Assembly: GCA_023336815.1 (NCBI GenBank)
Contig: JAMBLJ010000054.1
Span: 1 to 52,849 of the forward strand
DNA: 52,849 nt
Direction of reading: 5' to 3'
Source: Actinomycetes bacterium
Lineage (GTDB): Bacteria; Actinomycetota; Acidimicrobiia; Spongiisociales; UBA5794
Below are positions 30,518 to 38,508 of this stretch, piece by piece; the stretch's first letter is position 1, and each line of letters opens with the position of its first letter. Made by a program: the position numbers and the translations under genes. A model generated the notes under the pieces. The model was given only the letters and a program-made list of their open reading frames with translations. It was not told where the DNA came from and did not search any database.

Positions 30518-32149
30518 GTGATTTCAACAGGTATACATCTAGCGGCACTCGTGCTCGCAACCGGCGAGGACGCCGGAGTGGTGTCGAGCGGTTCAGGGCT
30601 TGGTGTTGGTGCTCTGGCCCTCATGGCCGTGGTCGTTCTTCTCCTCGGTTGGATGGCGTATCTTTACATCAACTCCCGTCGCAGCGCCGCGGCCGCTCAG
30701 GATCCAGCTCCGCCGAACCTGTCTCCCCCTGCCTCGGACGATGAACTCGAGAACCGCAAACTGACACGAGTCCTGCGTGCGGCTCTCTTCGGCAGCGCAT
30801 TGCTTGCTATCGCTCTCCCCTGGTACGCCATCAACGAACCGGATCGTCAAGACACCGCGGCCGAGTCGATCCTCGAAGAAGATGTCGAGGCTGGTGCCCA
30901 CTGGTTCAGTGTCGACGGGTTCGCATGTGCCCAGTGTCACGGTCCTACCGCGGGTGGTGGAGCCGCCCCCTTCACGGAAGCTCGGAGCGGCGTTGATGTC
31001 TCCTGGGCGGTTCCGTCTCTGGACGATGTGCTGTTCCGATACTCCGAAGAAGAAGTGAAGTTCTGGATCGTCTTCGGTCGCGATGGAACCCCGATGCCGG
31101 CCAATGGCCTTGAAGGGGGAGGGGCGATGACGGTCCAGGAGGTCGATCAGACCATCGAGTATCTGAAGTCCATCCAACTCAGTCAGGTTGATGCCTTTGC
31201 TAAGTCAGAGTCGACCGTCGATCTTGCCCTGAAAGCGATCGAAGGCGGAGAAGCTAGGGCACGATCCCTCATCAACCTTCAGCAAGCGGATATCGATGCG
31301 GTGAACGCCGCACCTGACAAGCTCGCGGTGACCGGTTCCTTCGCAGATGATGTCAAGGATCTCCTTCAGGCGCCGGGAACGTGTACAGCTGCATCAGCGA
31401 AGCTCGTGGACACAACGTGCGAAGATCCCGGCGAAGACAGTGATCGGGATGGCCTGACAGATGACGCTGAGAAGGCACTGACAGAAATCGCATCGGTTTC
31501 CATGGAGACTCTCGTTGTTCCCGTCGCATCACAGAACGACGAAGGGATCACCGAATACTCGTTCGAAGCCAATGAGCAGTACGCGTTGAGGTACGACCCC
31601 TTCGTAGCATTCACGAACATCGACCCGGATTCGAGGAACCCCGCACCGGATCTCGACATGGCGGCGGTACTGCTCGAGCACCTCGAGACCGATCTCCTGC
31701 TCGTCGGCGTGACGGCCGATCGTCAGGATCAGTTCCTCGAGGGGTTGAATTCCGGTATGGCCTTTCTCGAGCAGTCTCTCGCTGACCAGCTCTGGAATAT
31801 CGACTACGCGACCGTCGCCACCAACATGGATGTTTCGGAGGCCGATGCACAACGCGGTGTTGGACTCTTCAACTCATATTGTGCGCGGTGTCACACCGGT
31901 GGCTATTCCGCAGGAGCTCCATTCGAACAAGGGGCTGGCACCGGTGCGTGGGGACCGTCACTTCTCGATGGGCGGGCCGAAGGCCAGTTTCCTACCATCG
32001 ATGACCAGGTTGCATTCGTCATGACAGGATCTGACAACGGCGAACGGTACGGCGTCAACGGTCTCGGTACGGGCCGGATGCCCGGATTCGGCCAGGTGCT
32101 GTCCGTCTCAGACATCGAGCTCATCGTGAAGTACGAAAGGACACTCTGA
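30518..32149 (+). CDS. Membrane-anchored diheme cytochrome c with calcium-loop motif
   Basis: This 543-residue protein has two membrane helices (about 28-50 and 85-104) and two widely separated c-type heme sites: CAQCH (137-141) and CARCH (455-459), with candidate Met ligands in GTPMPANG and GRMPGFG. Between the heme domains lies a helical region with DSDRDGLTDDAE (307-318), an EF-hand or thrombospondin-type calcium loop, near two cysteines (289 and 301). It takes the place of QcrC in this operon but does not resemble actinobacterial QcrC, whose two heme sites are close together. The likely role is carrying electrons from Rieske to an oxidase. Start GTG. The next gene overlaps by one base. 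Confidence 0.8.
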   Translation: MISTGIHLAALVLATGEDAGVVSSGSGLGVGALALMAVVVLLLGWMAYLYINSRRSAAAAQDPAPPNLSPPASDDELENRKLTRVLRAALFGSALLAIALPWYAINEPDRQDTAAESILEEDVEAGAHWFSVDGFACAQCHGPTAGGGAAPFTEARSGVDVSWAVPSLDDVLFRYSEEEVKFWIVFGRDGTPMPANGLEGGGAMTVQEVDQTIEYLKSIQLSQVDAFAKSESTVDLALKAIEGGEARARSLINLQQADIDAVNAAPDKLAVTGSFADDVKDLLQAPGTCTAASAKLVDTTCEDPGEDSDRDGLTDDAEKALTEIASVSMETLVVPVASQNDEGITEYSFEANEQYALRYDPFVAFTNIDPDSRNPAPDLDMAAVLLEHLETDLLLVGVTADRQDQFLEGLNSGMAFLEQSLADQLWNIDYATVATNMDVSEADAQRGVGLFNSYCARCHTGGYSAGAPFEQGAGTGAWGPSLLDGRAEGQFPTIDDQVAFVMTGSDNGERYGVNGLGTGRMPGFGQVLSVSDIELIVKYERTL

Positions 32150-32670
32150 TGGGGTACCTCCGCACACGCACCCGACGTCTGGGTTCCCAGGAATCCGGAA
32201 TCTCGAAGCTCGAGACTCTTGGTCTGATCGCGTTCATCCTCGCCCTCCTCGCAATGGTCCCCTTTATTCGCAACTGGGTGATCAACGCTATCGGTGTTGT
32301 CTTTGGTCAGGTCGACGAAGATACGGGCGAGATCAACGACTTCTCGACTGCAATGCGTGGTTTCGCCATCGTGGGCGGTGCCGTGATCGTGTTCATCGGC
32401 TCGGGTGCTTTGCTGTTGTGGACGAACCTTGGAAAACGTCTTGCTTTCCTGATCACAGGCGCTGCGACGTTCGGTTGGCTCACGATCAACGGAGTTCTCT
32501 TCGTTGTGTACGCACCCCGAGGAATTCGTCCCACGAACCTCGAGGGACTCAACTCGATTCAGGTGCGCCTTCCCGCTCTCGCCATGACCCTGGGATCGTT
32601 CGTCCTGTTCTTGATGTTCACCCTCGCCCTCGCACGCTACGAATCGGACATGAGCGCCGAAGAGGCGTAG
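32149..32670 (+). CDS. Four-helix membrane protein ending the bc operon
   Basis: This 173-residue protein has about four membrane helices (near 22-45, 62-85, 96-117 and 141-164) and no cofactor motif. Its ATG overlaps the stop of the diheme cytochrome gene (TGATG), which ties it to the complex. It could be a small structural subunit. It differs clearly from the operon's first membrane protein at 26939. No family is recognised. It is followed by repeat-rich DNA. Confidence 0.65.
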   Translation: MGYLRTRTRRLGSQESGISKLETLGLIAFILALLAMVPFIRNWVINAIGVVFGQVDEDTGEINDFSTAMRGFAIVGGAVIVFIGSGALLLWTNLGKRLAFLITGAATFGWLTINGVLFVVYAPRGIRPTNLEGLNSIQVRLPALAMTLGSFVLFLMFTLALARYESDMSAEEA

Positions 32671-32966
32671 GCAGGGAAGAAGGGGAAGAGGTATTCCGTA
32701 ATACGTATTACGTAGTAGGTACGACGACTCGGACACCAATGCAGGCCGCTTCGCGGATCGCACTATGTCGCGTGTCATACGTGAAATAGGTCCGTCGTAA
32801 GAGACTCGAGGTGGCGGCAGTGCCAGCTGTCCGGCCGTTCGCACTTCGTCATACGTACTACGTAATACGAATCCACCACGAGTGCTCACCTGGCTACACG
32901 CCTCACCAGTCCGAGTTACGTCATTCGTACTACGTCATACGTATTGCGCAATACCTCCGCCTCGCA
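32671..32966. repeat. TACGTA-type palindrome array
   Basis: This gene-free stretch between convergent genes contains CGTAATACGTATTACG (32697-32712, a perfect 16-bp palindrome), ATACGTACTACGTAATACGA (32851-32870), TCATTCGTACTACGTCATAC (32921-32940) and GTATTGCGCAATAC (32941-32954, a perfect 14-bp palindrome). The units are loosely related and separated by 60-130 bases. No protein or RNA gene is recognised. Related bits occur at 19500-19540 and 19661-19675. Confidence 0.7.
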
Positions 32967-33587
32967 TCAACCTGAGTTGCGATGGAAGGCGAGGATGCCG
33001 AGTTCCGTCGACAGATCAACCCTTCGAATGAATACCTCGTCGGATGTCTGAAGTATCGTCGGTGCGAGATTCAAGATGGATGTGACCCCCGCCTCCGCGA
33101 GTCTGTTCGCGACGGACTGTGCTGCGCTTGCGGGTGTGGCGATGATGCCGATCTCTATGCCCCGCTCCTTGACGATATCGGCAAGTCGATTGGCTGATTC
33201 GATCTTCAGACCATCTACCGGGTCTCCGATCTTGTCGTTGTCAATGTCGACCACTGCAACGACGTCGAACCCCCACGCATCGAAACCTTTGTAGTTCGTC
33301 AGGGCGGAACCAAGGTTCCCGGCACCAACGATCACGACCGGGTACGTACGTGTCAGGCCAAGCACCTTGCGGATCTGGCTTCGTAGCTCGCGAATGTCAT
33401 ACCCGACACCACGTGTTCCATAGCTACCGAGATACGAAAAGTCCTTGCGGACCTGTGCGCTGTTGACCCCGGCGGCGATGGCGAGTTGCTCTGACGAACA
33501 CTTGGCCTCACTGTCGACCATGTCTGTGAGACAGTGCAAGTACCTGGGTAGGCGGGCCACCGTGGCTTGGGGAATCGTACCCTTCAT
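32967..33587 (-). CDS. rex: Redox-sensing transcriptional repressor Rex
   Basis: This 206-residue repressor senses the NADH/NAD+ ratio. Its N-terminal winged helix (ATVARLPRYLHCL, then SAQVRKDFSYLGSYGTRGVGY) binds DNA, and the Rossmann domain has VVIVGAGNLGSAL for NADH. SILNLAPTIL and the C-terminal swapped helix are present. The ATG at 33587 is chosen over a longer frame because TAGGCT lies 7 bases upstream and the protein begins with the normal Rex N-terminus. It is divergent from nuoA, with 112 bases between starts. A clear Rex operator (TTGTGAA...TTCACAA) is not seen there. Regulation of the neighbouring respiratory operons is likely by context. Confidence 0.92.
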   Translation of the reverse strand: MKGTIPQATVARLPRYLHCLTDMVDSEAKCSSEQLAIAAGVNSAQVRKDFSYLGSYGTRGVGYDIRELRSQIRKVLGLTRTYPVVIVGAGNLGSALTNYKGFDAWGFDVVAVVDIDNDKIGDPVDGLKIESANRLADIVKERGIEIGIIATPASAAQSVANRLAEAGVTSILNLAPTILQTSDEVFIRRVDLSTELGILAFHRNSG

Positions 33588-33594
33588 CGCAATA

Positions 33595-33600
33595 AGCCTA
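33595..33600 (-). promoter_or_regulatory. -10 hexamer TAGGCT, leaderless promoter of rex
   Basis: TAGGCT on the minus strand lies 7 bases before the ATG at 33587. It supports the short start. Confidence 0.6.
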
Positions 33601-33686
33601 CGAAGCGCGGTGTGTTGACGTGTATCGGGAAGCCCTTCGTTCCTGACTTTGGTACTGCGTGATTTCTGATGGGTCCAGAGGGTCGG

Positions 33687-33692
33687 TAACCT
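33687..33692 (+). promoter_or_regulatory. -10 hexamer TAACCT, leaderless promoter of the nuo operon
   Basis: TAACCT lies 7 bases before the ATG of nuoA at 33700. No further promoter-like site is evident in the tightly packed genes that follow, so it may drive the whole 14-gene operon. Confidence 0.6.
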
Positions 33693-33699
33693 CACAACC

Positions 33700-34122
33700 A
33701 TGGAGCTTGTCGACTATCTGCCTATTGCTCTTCTCACGTTGCTCGGCATTGCGTTTGCTGGAGTTTCACTCGTTCTCGCCCGAGTGCTTGCACCTTCGAA
33801 CCCGACACCTGAGAAGCTGGCTCCGTACGAGTGCGGTATCGTTCCGCTTCAGGAACCAGTGCAGCGTTTCCCCGTCAAGTTCTACCTCGTTGCGATGTTG
33901 TTCGTCATTTTCGATGTTGAGATCATCTTCCTTTTCCTATGGGCTGTTCGCATGGATCAGTTCGGCTGGGCGGGGATCGCGACGGTGGTGGCGTTCATGC
34001 TCATGCTCATCGAAACGCTTGCATACGCCTGGAAACGTGGCGCGTTGGACTGGAACGTCTCACATCGGACGCGTACACGTCGGGTTGTTGCGCCTGAGGC
34101 CACGATCGAGAAGGCCGCCTGA
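33700..34122 (+). CDS. nuoA: NADH-quinone oxidoreductase subunit A
   Basis: This 140-residue membrane subunit of complex I has three helices. The loop after helix 1 carries [12 protein letters not shown], with the conserved ECG, and [24 protein letters not shown] is the signature of helix 2. The C-terminal 30 residues form a basic and then acidic tail longer than usual. It lacks a ribosome-binding site but has TAACCT 7 bases before the ATG. nuoB overlaps the stop by one base. Confidence 0.95.
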   Translation: MELVDYLPIALLTLLGIAFAGVSLVLARVLAPSNPTPEKLAPYECGIVPLQEPVQRFPVKFYLVAMLFVIFDVEIIFLFLWAVRMDQFGWAGIATVVAFMLMLIETLAYAWKRGALDWNVSHRTRTRRVVAPEATIEKAA

Positions 34123-34607
34123 TGGCTGGCGTGGCCTCTGATCCCGGATTCCTCATGTCCACGATGGAAAAAGGTGTCAACTGGGCCAGGACACGCTCCA
34201 TGTGGCCTGCGACGTTCGGTCTGGCGTGTTGTGCCATTGAGATGATGGGGACTGGCGCTGCGCACAACGACCTCTCGAGATTCGGCATGGAGGTGTTTCG
34301 CGCCTCACCCCGCCAGGCCGATCTCATGATCGTTGCTGGCCGCGTGTCCCAGAAGATGGCACCCGTTCTGCGGCAGGTGTACGACCAGATGGCGGAACCG
34401 AAGTGGGTCATCTCGATGGGCGCCTGTGCTTCCTCTGGTGGGATGTTCAACAACTACGCCCTCGTTCAGGGTGTCGATGAGGTAGTACCTGTCGATATCT
34501 ATGTTCCCGGATGCCCGCCAGGACCACAGTCGCTGATGCACGGCATTCTCACCCTCCACGAGAAGATCATGTCCGGGGAGATCCAGCGATCGACCGGTCT
34601 GGTATGA
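34122..34607 (+). CDS. nuoB: NADH-quinone oxidoreductase subunit B
   Basis: This 161-residue peripheral subunit holds the terminal N2 [4Fe-4S] cluster that passes electrons to quinone. Cluster cysteines are in [10 protein letters not shown] (adjacent Cys pair), MGACASSGG and [19 protein letters not shown]. The length is normal. The ATG overlaps nuoA's stop as TGATG. Confidence 0.96.
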   Translation: MAGVASDPGFLMSTMEKGVNWARTRSMWPATFGLACCAIEMMGTGAAHNDLSRFGMEVFRASPRQADLMIVAGRVSQKMAPVLRQVYDQMAEPKWVISMGACASSGGMFNNYALVQGVDEVVPVDIYVPGCPPGPQSLMHGILTLHEKIMSGEIQRSTGLV

Positions 34608-34608
34608 C

Positions 34609-35169
34609 ATGACAGACGAGATCATGCCTCCCGAAGAATCAGCTGCAGAGGAGCGCGACTCGGTTCGGCGCGCTCTACCCGAAGTTGCGAGCATCGCGAG
34701 CCTGTTCGCCGCGTTCGAGGACGCAACCTTCGAGGTACGGTCGTATGCGTCGAGCGATGTGAGATATCACACGATCGATGTGCCCGTCGACGACTGGGTA
34801 GCGTTCGCGCGATCGGCAAAGGATGTTGGATTCGATACGTTCGTGGATCTTGCTGCGGTGGATCACTTCGCTGACGCTCCACGTTTCGAGGTAGCTCTGA
34901 ACCTGATCTCGATGGTCGAGAAGGAACGCATCATCATCTCCACTCGCGTCGCGTACGACGTTGCTTCGGTTCCAACCGTGACCGACGTGTTCGTTGGTGC
35001 GAACTTCTACGAACGCGAGGCGTACGACCTCTTTGGAATCGATTTTCCGGGACATCCGGACCTGACTCGAATCCTGATGCCTGACGACTGGGAGGGTCAC
35101 CCGCTTCGCAAGGATTACGACATTGGTGCCGTGCCGGTGGAGTTCAAGGCCGGGAGTCTCGATCTGTGA
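34609..35169 (+). CDS. nuoC: NADH-quinone oxidoreductase subunit C
   Basis: This 186-residue peripheral-arm subunit is recognised by the 30-kDa subunit signature ERAYDLFGI-like region [20 protein letters not shown] and by [16 protein letters not shown]. Its first 40 residues are variable and acidic. It is separate from NuoD, not fused as in E. coli. The ATG lies one base after nuoB's stop, and nuoD overlaps as GTGA. Confidence 0.95.
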   Translation: MTDEIMPPEESAAEERDSVRRALPEVASIASLFAAFEDATFEVRSYASSDVRYHTIDVPVDDWVAFARSAKDVGFDTFVDLAAVDHFADAPRFEVALNLISMVEKERIIISTRVAYDVASVPTVTDVFVGANFYEREAYDLFGIDFPGHPDLTRILMPDDWEGHPLRKDYDIGAVPVEFKAGSLDL

Positions 35170-36593
35170 CGGACACACCAGACACAACAGCCCCCGTGGA
35201 GGACCCGGCACCTATCGGTCCGGATGCATCGGTTGCCTTTAGCGTGGAAGACGAACGGCGAAAGCAGCACGAGATCTGGGTTTCGGGCACAGAGGAACGG
35301 ATGCCGTTCGCCAGTGCTACCAATGAAGGTGCTCAGGAGCTCTTGCCTCGCGACCAGGATCCGGCTCTTGCACTCCAAACCGGCACCGCTGTCGAGGATG
35401 ATTTCATCTCGTTTGTTCCGGCGATCGACGAGGAACGGCAGATCATCAACATGGGCCCACAACACCCATCGACCCACGGCGTGCTGCGGCTTCAAGTGGA
35501 GCTCGAAGGCGAGACCGTGCGCAGGGTCAAACCCATCATCGGGTATCTGCACACTGGCATGGAGAAGACCGCAGAGACGCTGACCTACGCCCAGGGTTCG
35601 ACGAACGTCACACGTATGGACTACCTCTCACCGTTCCACAACGAACTTGCGTACTCGCTGACCGTTGAACAGCTCCTCGGTATCGATGTTCCTGCACGCG
35701 CTGATGCCATCAGGATCCTCATGACCGAGCTGAACAGGGTGTCGAGCCATCTGCTGTCAACGGCAACGATGGGTATGGACATCGGTGCTCTTTCGATGAT
35801 GATCTACGGGTGGCGTGAACGCGAACTCTGTCTCGACTTCTTCGAGAAGACAACCGGTCTCCGCATGAACCACAACTACATCCGGCCAGGGGGAGTAGCA
35901 GCCGAACTTCCTGACGGTTGGGAGGACGACATCGTCAGCATCATCGAGGGTGTCAACGCCGGTGTCGACGAGTACGAAGAGTTGCTCAACGAAAATCCGA
36001 TCTTTCTCGACCGCACGATTGGTGTTGGGGTGCTGACTCCTGAAGAAGTCAAACAGTACGGCATCACAGGACCGGTGGCTCGTGCATCTGGCATCGACTG
36101 GGATCTGCGCAAGGCGATGCCCTACAGCGGGATCGAAAAGTACGAGTTCGATGTCCCGACGGGTCTTCACGGTGACGTGAATGATCGATATCACCTTCGG
36201 ATCAAGGAGATCCGCGAGTCACTCAAGATCGTCCACCAGGTGCTCGAATCGATCCCTGCCGGTGACTATCGAAATCCGGACCCAAAGGTCACGCCACCCC
36301 CTCGCAAGCGCATCGATGAATCGATGGAGGCGCTGATCCACCACTTCAAGCTCTTCACATCAGGTATCGAGGTCCCACCGGGTACGGCGTACCAGTCCGT
36401 CGAGGGACCACGCGGCGAGATCGGTTGCTACCTCGTATCCAAAGGTGGAACCAAGCCGTGGCGAATGCACTGGAGGGCCCCCTCCTTTGCCGTTGTGCAG
36501 TCGTTACCTGCGATGATGTCTGACTCGCTTATCGCTGACCTGATCTCGGCGCTTGCCTCGACGGATCCTGTCCTTGGGGATGTGGACCGATGA
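35166..36593 (+). CDS. nuoD: NADH-quinone oxidoreductase subunit D
   Basis: This 475-residue subunit contributes to the quinone-binding site next to NuoB. The core begins at [20 protein letters not shown] (from about residue 94) and includes [26 protein letters not shown] and the C-terminal DPVLGDVDR. The roughly 93 residues before the core are acidic and not part of the usual subunit, so this N-terminal extension is some 60-80 residues longer than normal. No earlier break or frameshift explains it, and GTG overlap with nuoC (GTGA) supports the start. The Qo-like His and Tyr region of NuoD is intact. Confidence 0.95.
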   Translation: MTDTPDTTAPVEDPAPIGPDASVAFSVEDERRKQHEIWVSGTEERMPFASATNEGAQELLPRDQDPALALQTGTAVEDDFISFVPAIDEERQIINMGPQHPSTHGVLRLQVELEGETVRRVKPIIGYLHTGMEKTAETLTYAQGSTNVTRMDYLSPFHNELAYSLTVEQLLGIDVPARADAIRILMTELNRVSSHLLSTATMGMDIGALSMMIYGWRERELCLDFFEKTTGLRMNHNYIRPGGVAAELPDGWEDDIVSIIEGVNAGVDEYEELLNENPIFLDRTIGVGVLTPEEVKQYGITGPVARASGIDWDLRKAMPYSGIEKYEFDVPTGLHGDVNDRYHLRIKEIRESLKIVHQVLESIPAGDYRNPDPKVTPPPRKRIDESMEALIHHFKLFTSGIEVPPGTAYQSVEGPRGEIGCYLVSKGGTKPWRMHWRAPSFAVVQSLPAMMSDSLIADLISALASTDPVLGDVDR

Positions 36594-37219
36594 GTTCCCC
36601 GATATCTGCATGGTCGCATGCCAGCCAGGAAAGGGTGCAGACGATCCTTGACTCGTACCCCGAGCCTCGTTCGGCGATCATGCCCCTCCTCTATATTGCG
36701 AGCCTCGAACATGATCGTGTTTCCCCAGAGGCGATGCGGCAAGTCGCTGAATTGACCGGTGTGACCCCGGCACAGGTTGCCTCGGTCGCATCCTTCTACA
36801 CGATGTTCAAACGCGACGGTGTCGGCGAGTATCTCGTGTCTGTATGCACATCGATCTCTTGCTTCTTGCGGGGAGCCGACGATGTCCTGGAAGTTGTGGA
36901 AGATGCAACCGGTGCCAGGCGTGGTGAGACATCGTCCGACGGCACATTCACAGTTGAACACGTCGAATGTATCGGCTCGTGTGGTGGAGCGCCGGCGGTA
37001 CAGGTGAACTACGAACTCATCGAGGGTGTATCCACAGACAACGGCCGAAAGCTGGTTGCGTGGCTGAAGGATACCAAACCACAGGTCGTTCTGGCTGACG
37101 AGATGCAGCAGCTGTTTGGCGGTAGTCGTTCTTTCGACTGGGGCGGTCCCGAACCGGAAGGTGCTATTGCGCCTGTTCCTGCGTTCGGTCCGTACGGATC
37201 CTCAGGGGAGGGACGTTGA
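36590..37219 (+). CDS. nuoE: NADH-quinone oxidoreductase subunit E
   Basis: This 209-residue thioredoxin-fold subunit carries the [2Fe-2S] cluster N1a. Its ligands are in CTSISCFLRGADDVLE and VECIGSCGGAPAVQVN. SYPEPRSAIMPLLYIASLEH and ASVASFYTMFKR are typical N-terminal segments. About 40 extra residues at the C-terminus (Gly/Pro-rich) are not part of the core. The ATG overlaps nuoD's stop as ATGA. Confidence 0.94.
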   Translation: MSSPISAWSHASQERVQTILDSYPEPRSAIMPLLYIASLEHDRVSPEAMRQVAELTGVTPAQVASVASFYTMFKRDGVGEYLVSVCTSISCFLRGADDVLEVVEDATGARRGETSSDGTFTVEHVECIGSCGGAPAVQVNYELIEGVSTDNGRKLVAWLKDTKPQVVLADEMQQLFGGSRSFDWGGPEPEGAIAPVPAFGPYGSSGEGR

Positions 37220-38508
37220 CAGACTTGATCCTGACCGCACGTATGACCGCGCACCCTGCTGATAGCCATATGATCGATCGTTTCGTTGCTACCGGTGGGT
37301 ACAGCGCTCTCCGGAAGGCTCTCACCGAGTTGACGCCAGAAGAAGTCAAGGATGAGGTCAAGGCATCGAATATGAGAGGTAGAGGTGGGGCAGGGTTCCC
37401 AACGGGTGTCAAGTGGGGGTTCCTCGCCGCTTCAGAACCGCGGTATCTGGTCGTCAACGGTGACGAATCTGAACCGGGTACGTTCAACGATCGTCAGCTC
37501 ATGGAGCGTGACCCTCATCAGCTCGTTGAGGGCATAGCCATCTCAAGCTACGCACTCGGGATAGGCCACGCGTTCGTGTACATCCGTGGTGAGTACCCGC
37601 GATCGGCACGGCGTGTGCAACGAGCTATCGAGGAGGCCTACGCGGCCGGTTACCTTGGAGACGGAATCCTCGGCACCGACTTTTCCCTCGACGTGACCGT
37701 CCATCTCGGTGGTGGTGCATACATCTGTGGCGAGGAAACAGCACTGCTCAACAGTCTCGAGGGGCGACGAGGTGAACCGAGGCTCAAACCGCCGTTCCCC
37801 GCTGTCGAGGGTCTGTATGCGAAACCCACGATCGTCAACAACGTGGAGTCCATCTCGAACGTTCCGTGGATCGTCAACAACTCCGGAACGTCCTATGCCG
37901 CCATCGGTCCTGAGCGCTCCGCCGGAACCAAGATGTTGAGTATCTCCGGCCATATAAACAAGCCTGGCAACCACGAGATCATCATGGGAATGACCTGGCG
38001 AGATATGATCTACGACCTTGGCGGAGGCATCCCTGACGACAGGGCGCTCAAGACCTGGATTCCGGGAGGAGCATCCGCTCCCTGGTTCGTCCCCGAGGAA
38101 CATCTCGACACGATCCTGTCGATCGATGATGTTGCTGCCAACGGTTCGATGATCGGTGCTGGTGCCGTTGTCGTGATGGATGAAACGACGAATGTCGTTG
38201 CAGCAGCGCATCGAATCGTTCGCTTCTTCGCACACGAGTCGTGTGGACAGTGCACACCATGCCGTGAAGGGACTCGTTGGCTTGAAGACGTGCTGAAGAG
38301 GATTCTCGACGGTCGCGGACGCCCCGAAGATATCGACCTGCTCCTCGACATCTCGGACAATATTTCCCCAGGTCTCTCCTGGCCGCCGGCGATGACAACG
38401 ATCTGCCCGCTCGGACCGTCAGCGGTTTCTCCTGTGACCTCGATTACACGGTGGTTCCTCCCCGAGATCGAGGCGATGATCGCCGGAGGTGGTGATTCCG
38501 ATGGCTGA
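37216..38508 (+). CDS. nuoF: NADH-quinone oxidoreductase subunit F
   Basis: This 430-residue subunit holds the NADH site, FMN and cluster N3. Features are MRGRGGAGFPTGVKW (NADH loop), GDESEPGTFNDRQLM (FMN site), GAYICGEETALLNSLEGRRGEPR, and SCGQCTPCREGTRW with the fourth Cys in TICPLGPSAVSP. The annotated start is TTG, overlapping nuoE as TTGA. An ATG nine codons later is the alternative. Complete length. Confidence 0.95.
   Translation: MTDLILTARMTAHPADSHMIDRFVATGGYSALRKALTELTPEEVKDEVKASNMRGRGGAGFPTGVKWGFLAASEPRYLVVNGDESEPGTFNDRQLMERDPHQLVEGIAISSYALGIGHAFVYIRGEYPRSARRVQRAIEEAYAAGYLGDGILGTDFSLDVTVHLGGGAYICGEETALLNSLEGRRGEPRLKPPFPAVEGLYAKPTIVNNVESISNVPWIVNNSGTSYAAIGPERSAGTKMLSISGHINKPGNHEIIMGMTWRDMIYDLGGGIPDDRALKTWIPGGASAPWFVPEEHLDTILSIDDVAANGSMIGAGAVVVMDETTNVVAAAHRIVRFFAHESCGQCTPCREGTRWLEDVLKRILDGRGRPEDIDLLLDISDNISPGLSWPPAMTTICPLGPSAVSPVTSITRWFLPEIEAMIAGGGDSDG

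Noticed and set aside
33588-33699. Possible Rex operator between rex and nuoA
   Set aside because: No TTGTGAA...TTCACAA-like palindrome is present in the 112 bases, so control of nuo by Rex is only contextual.
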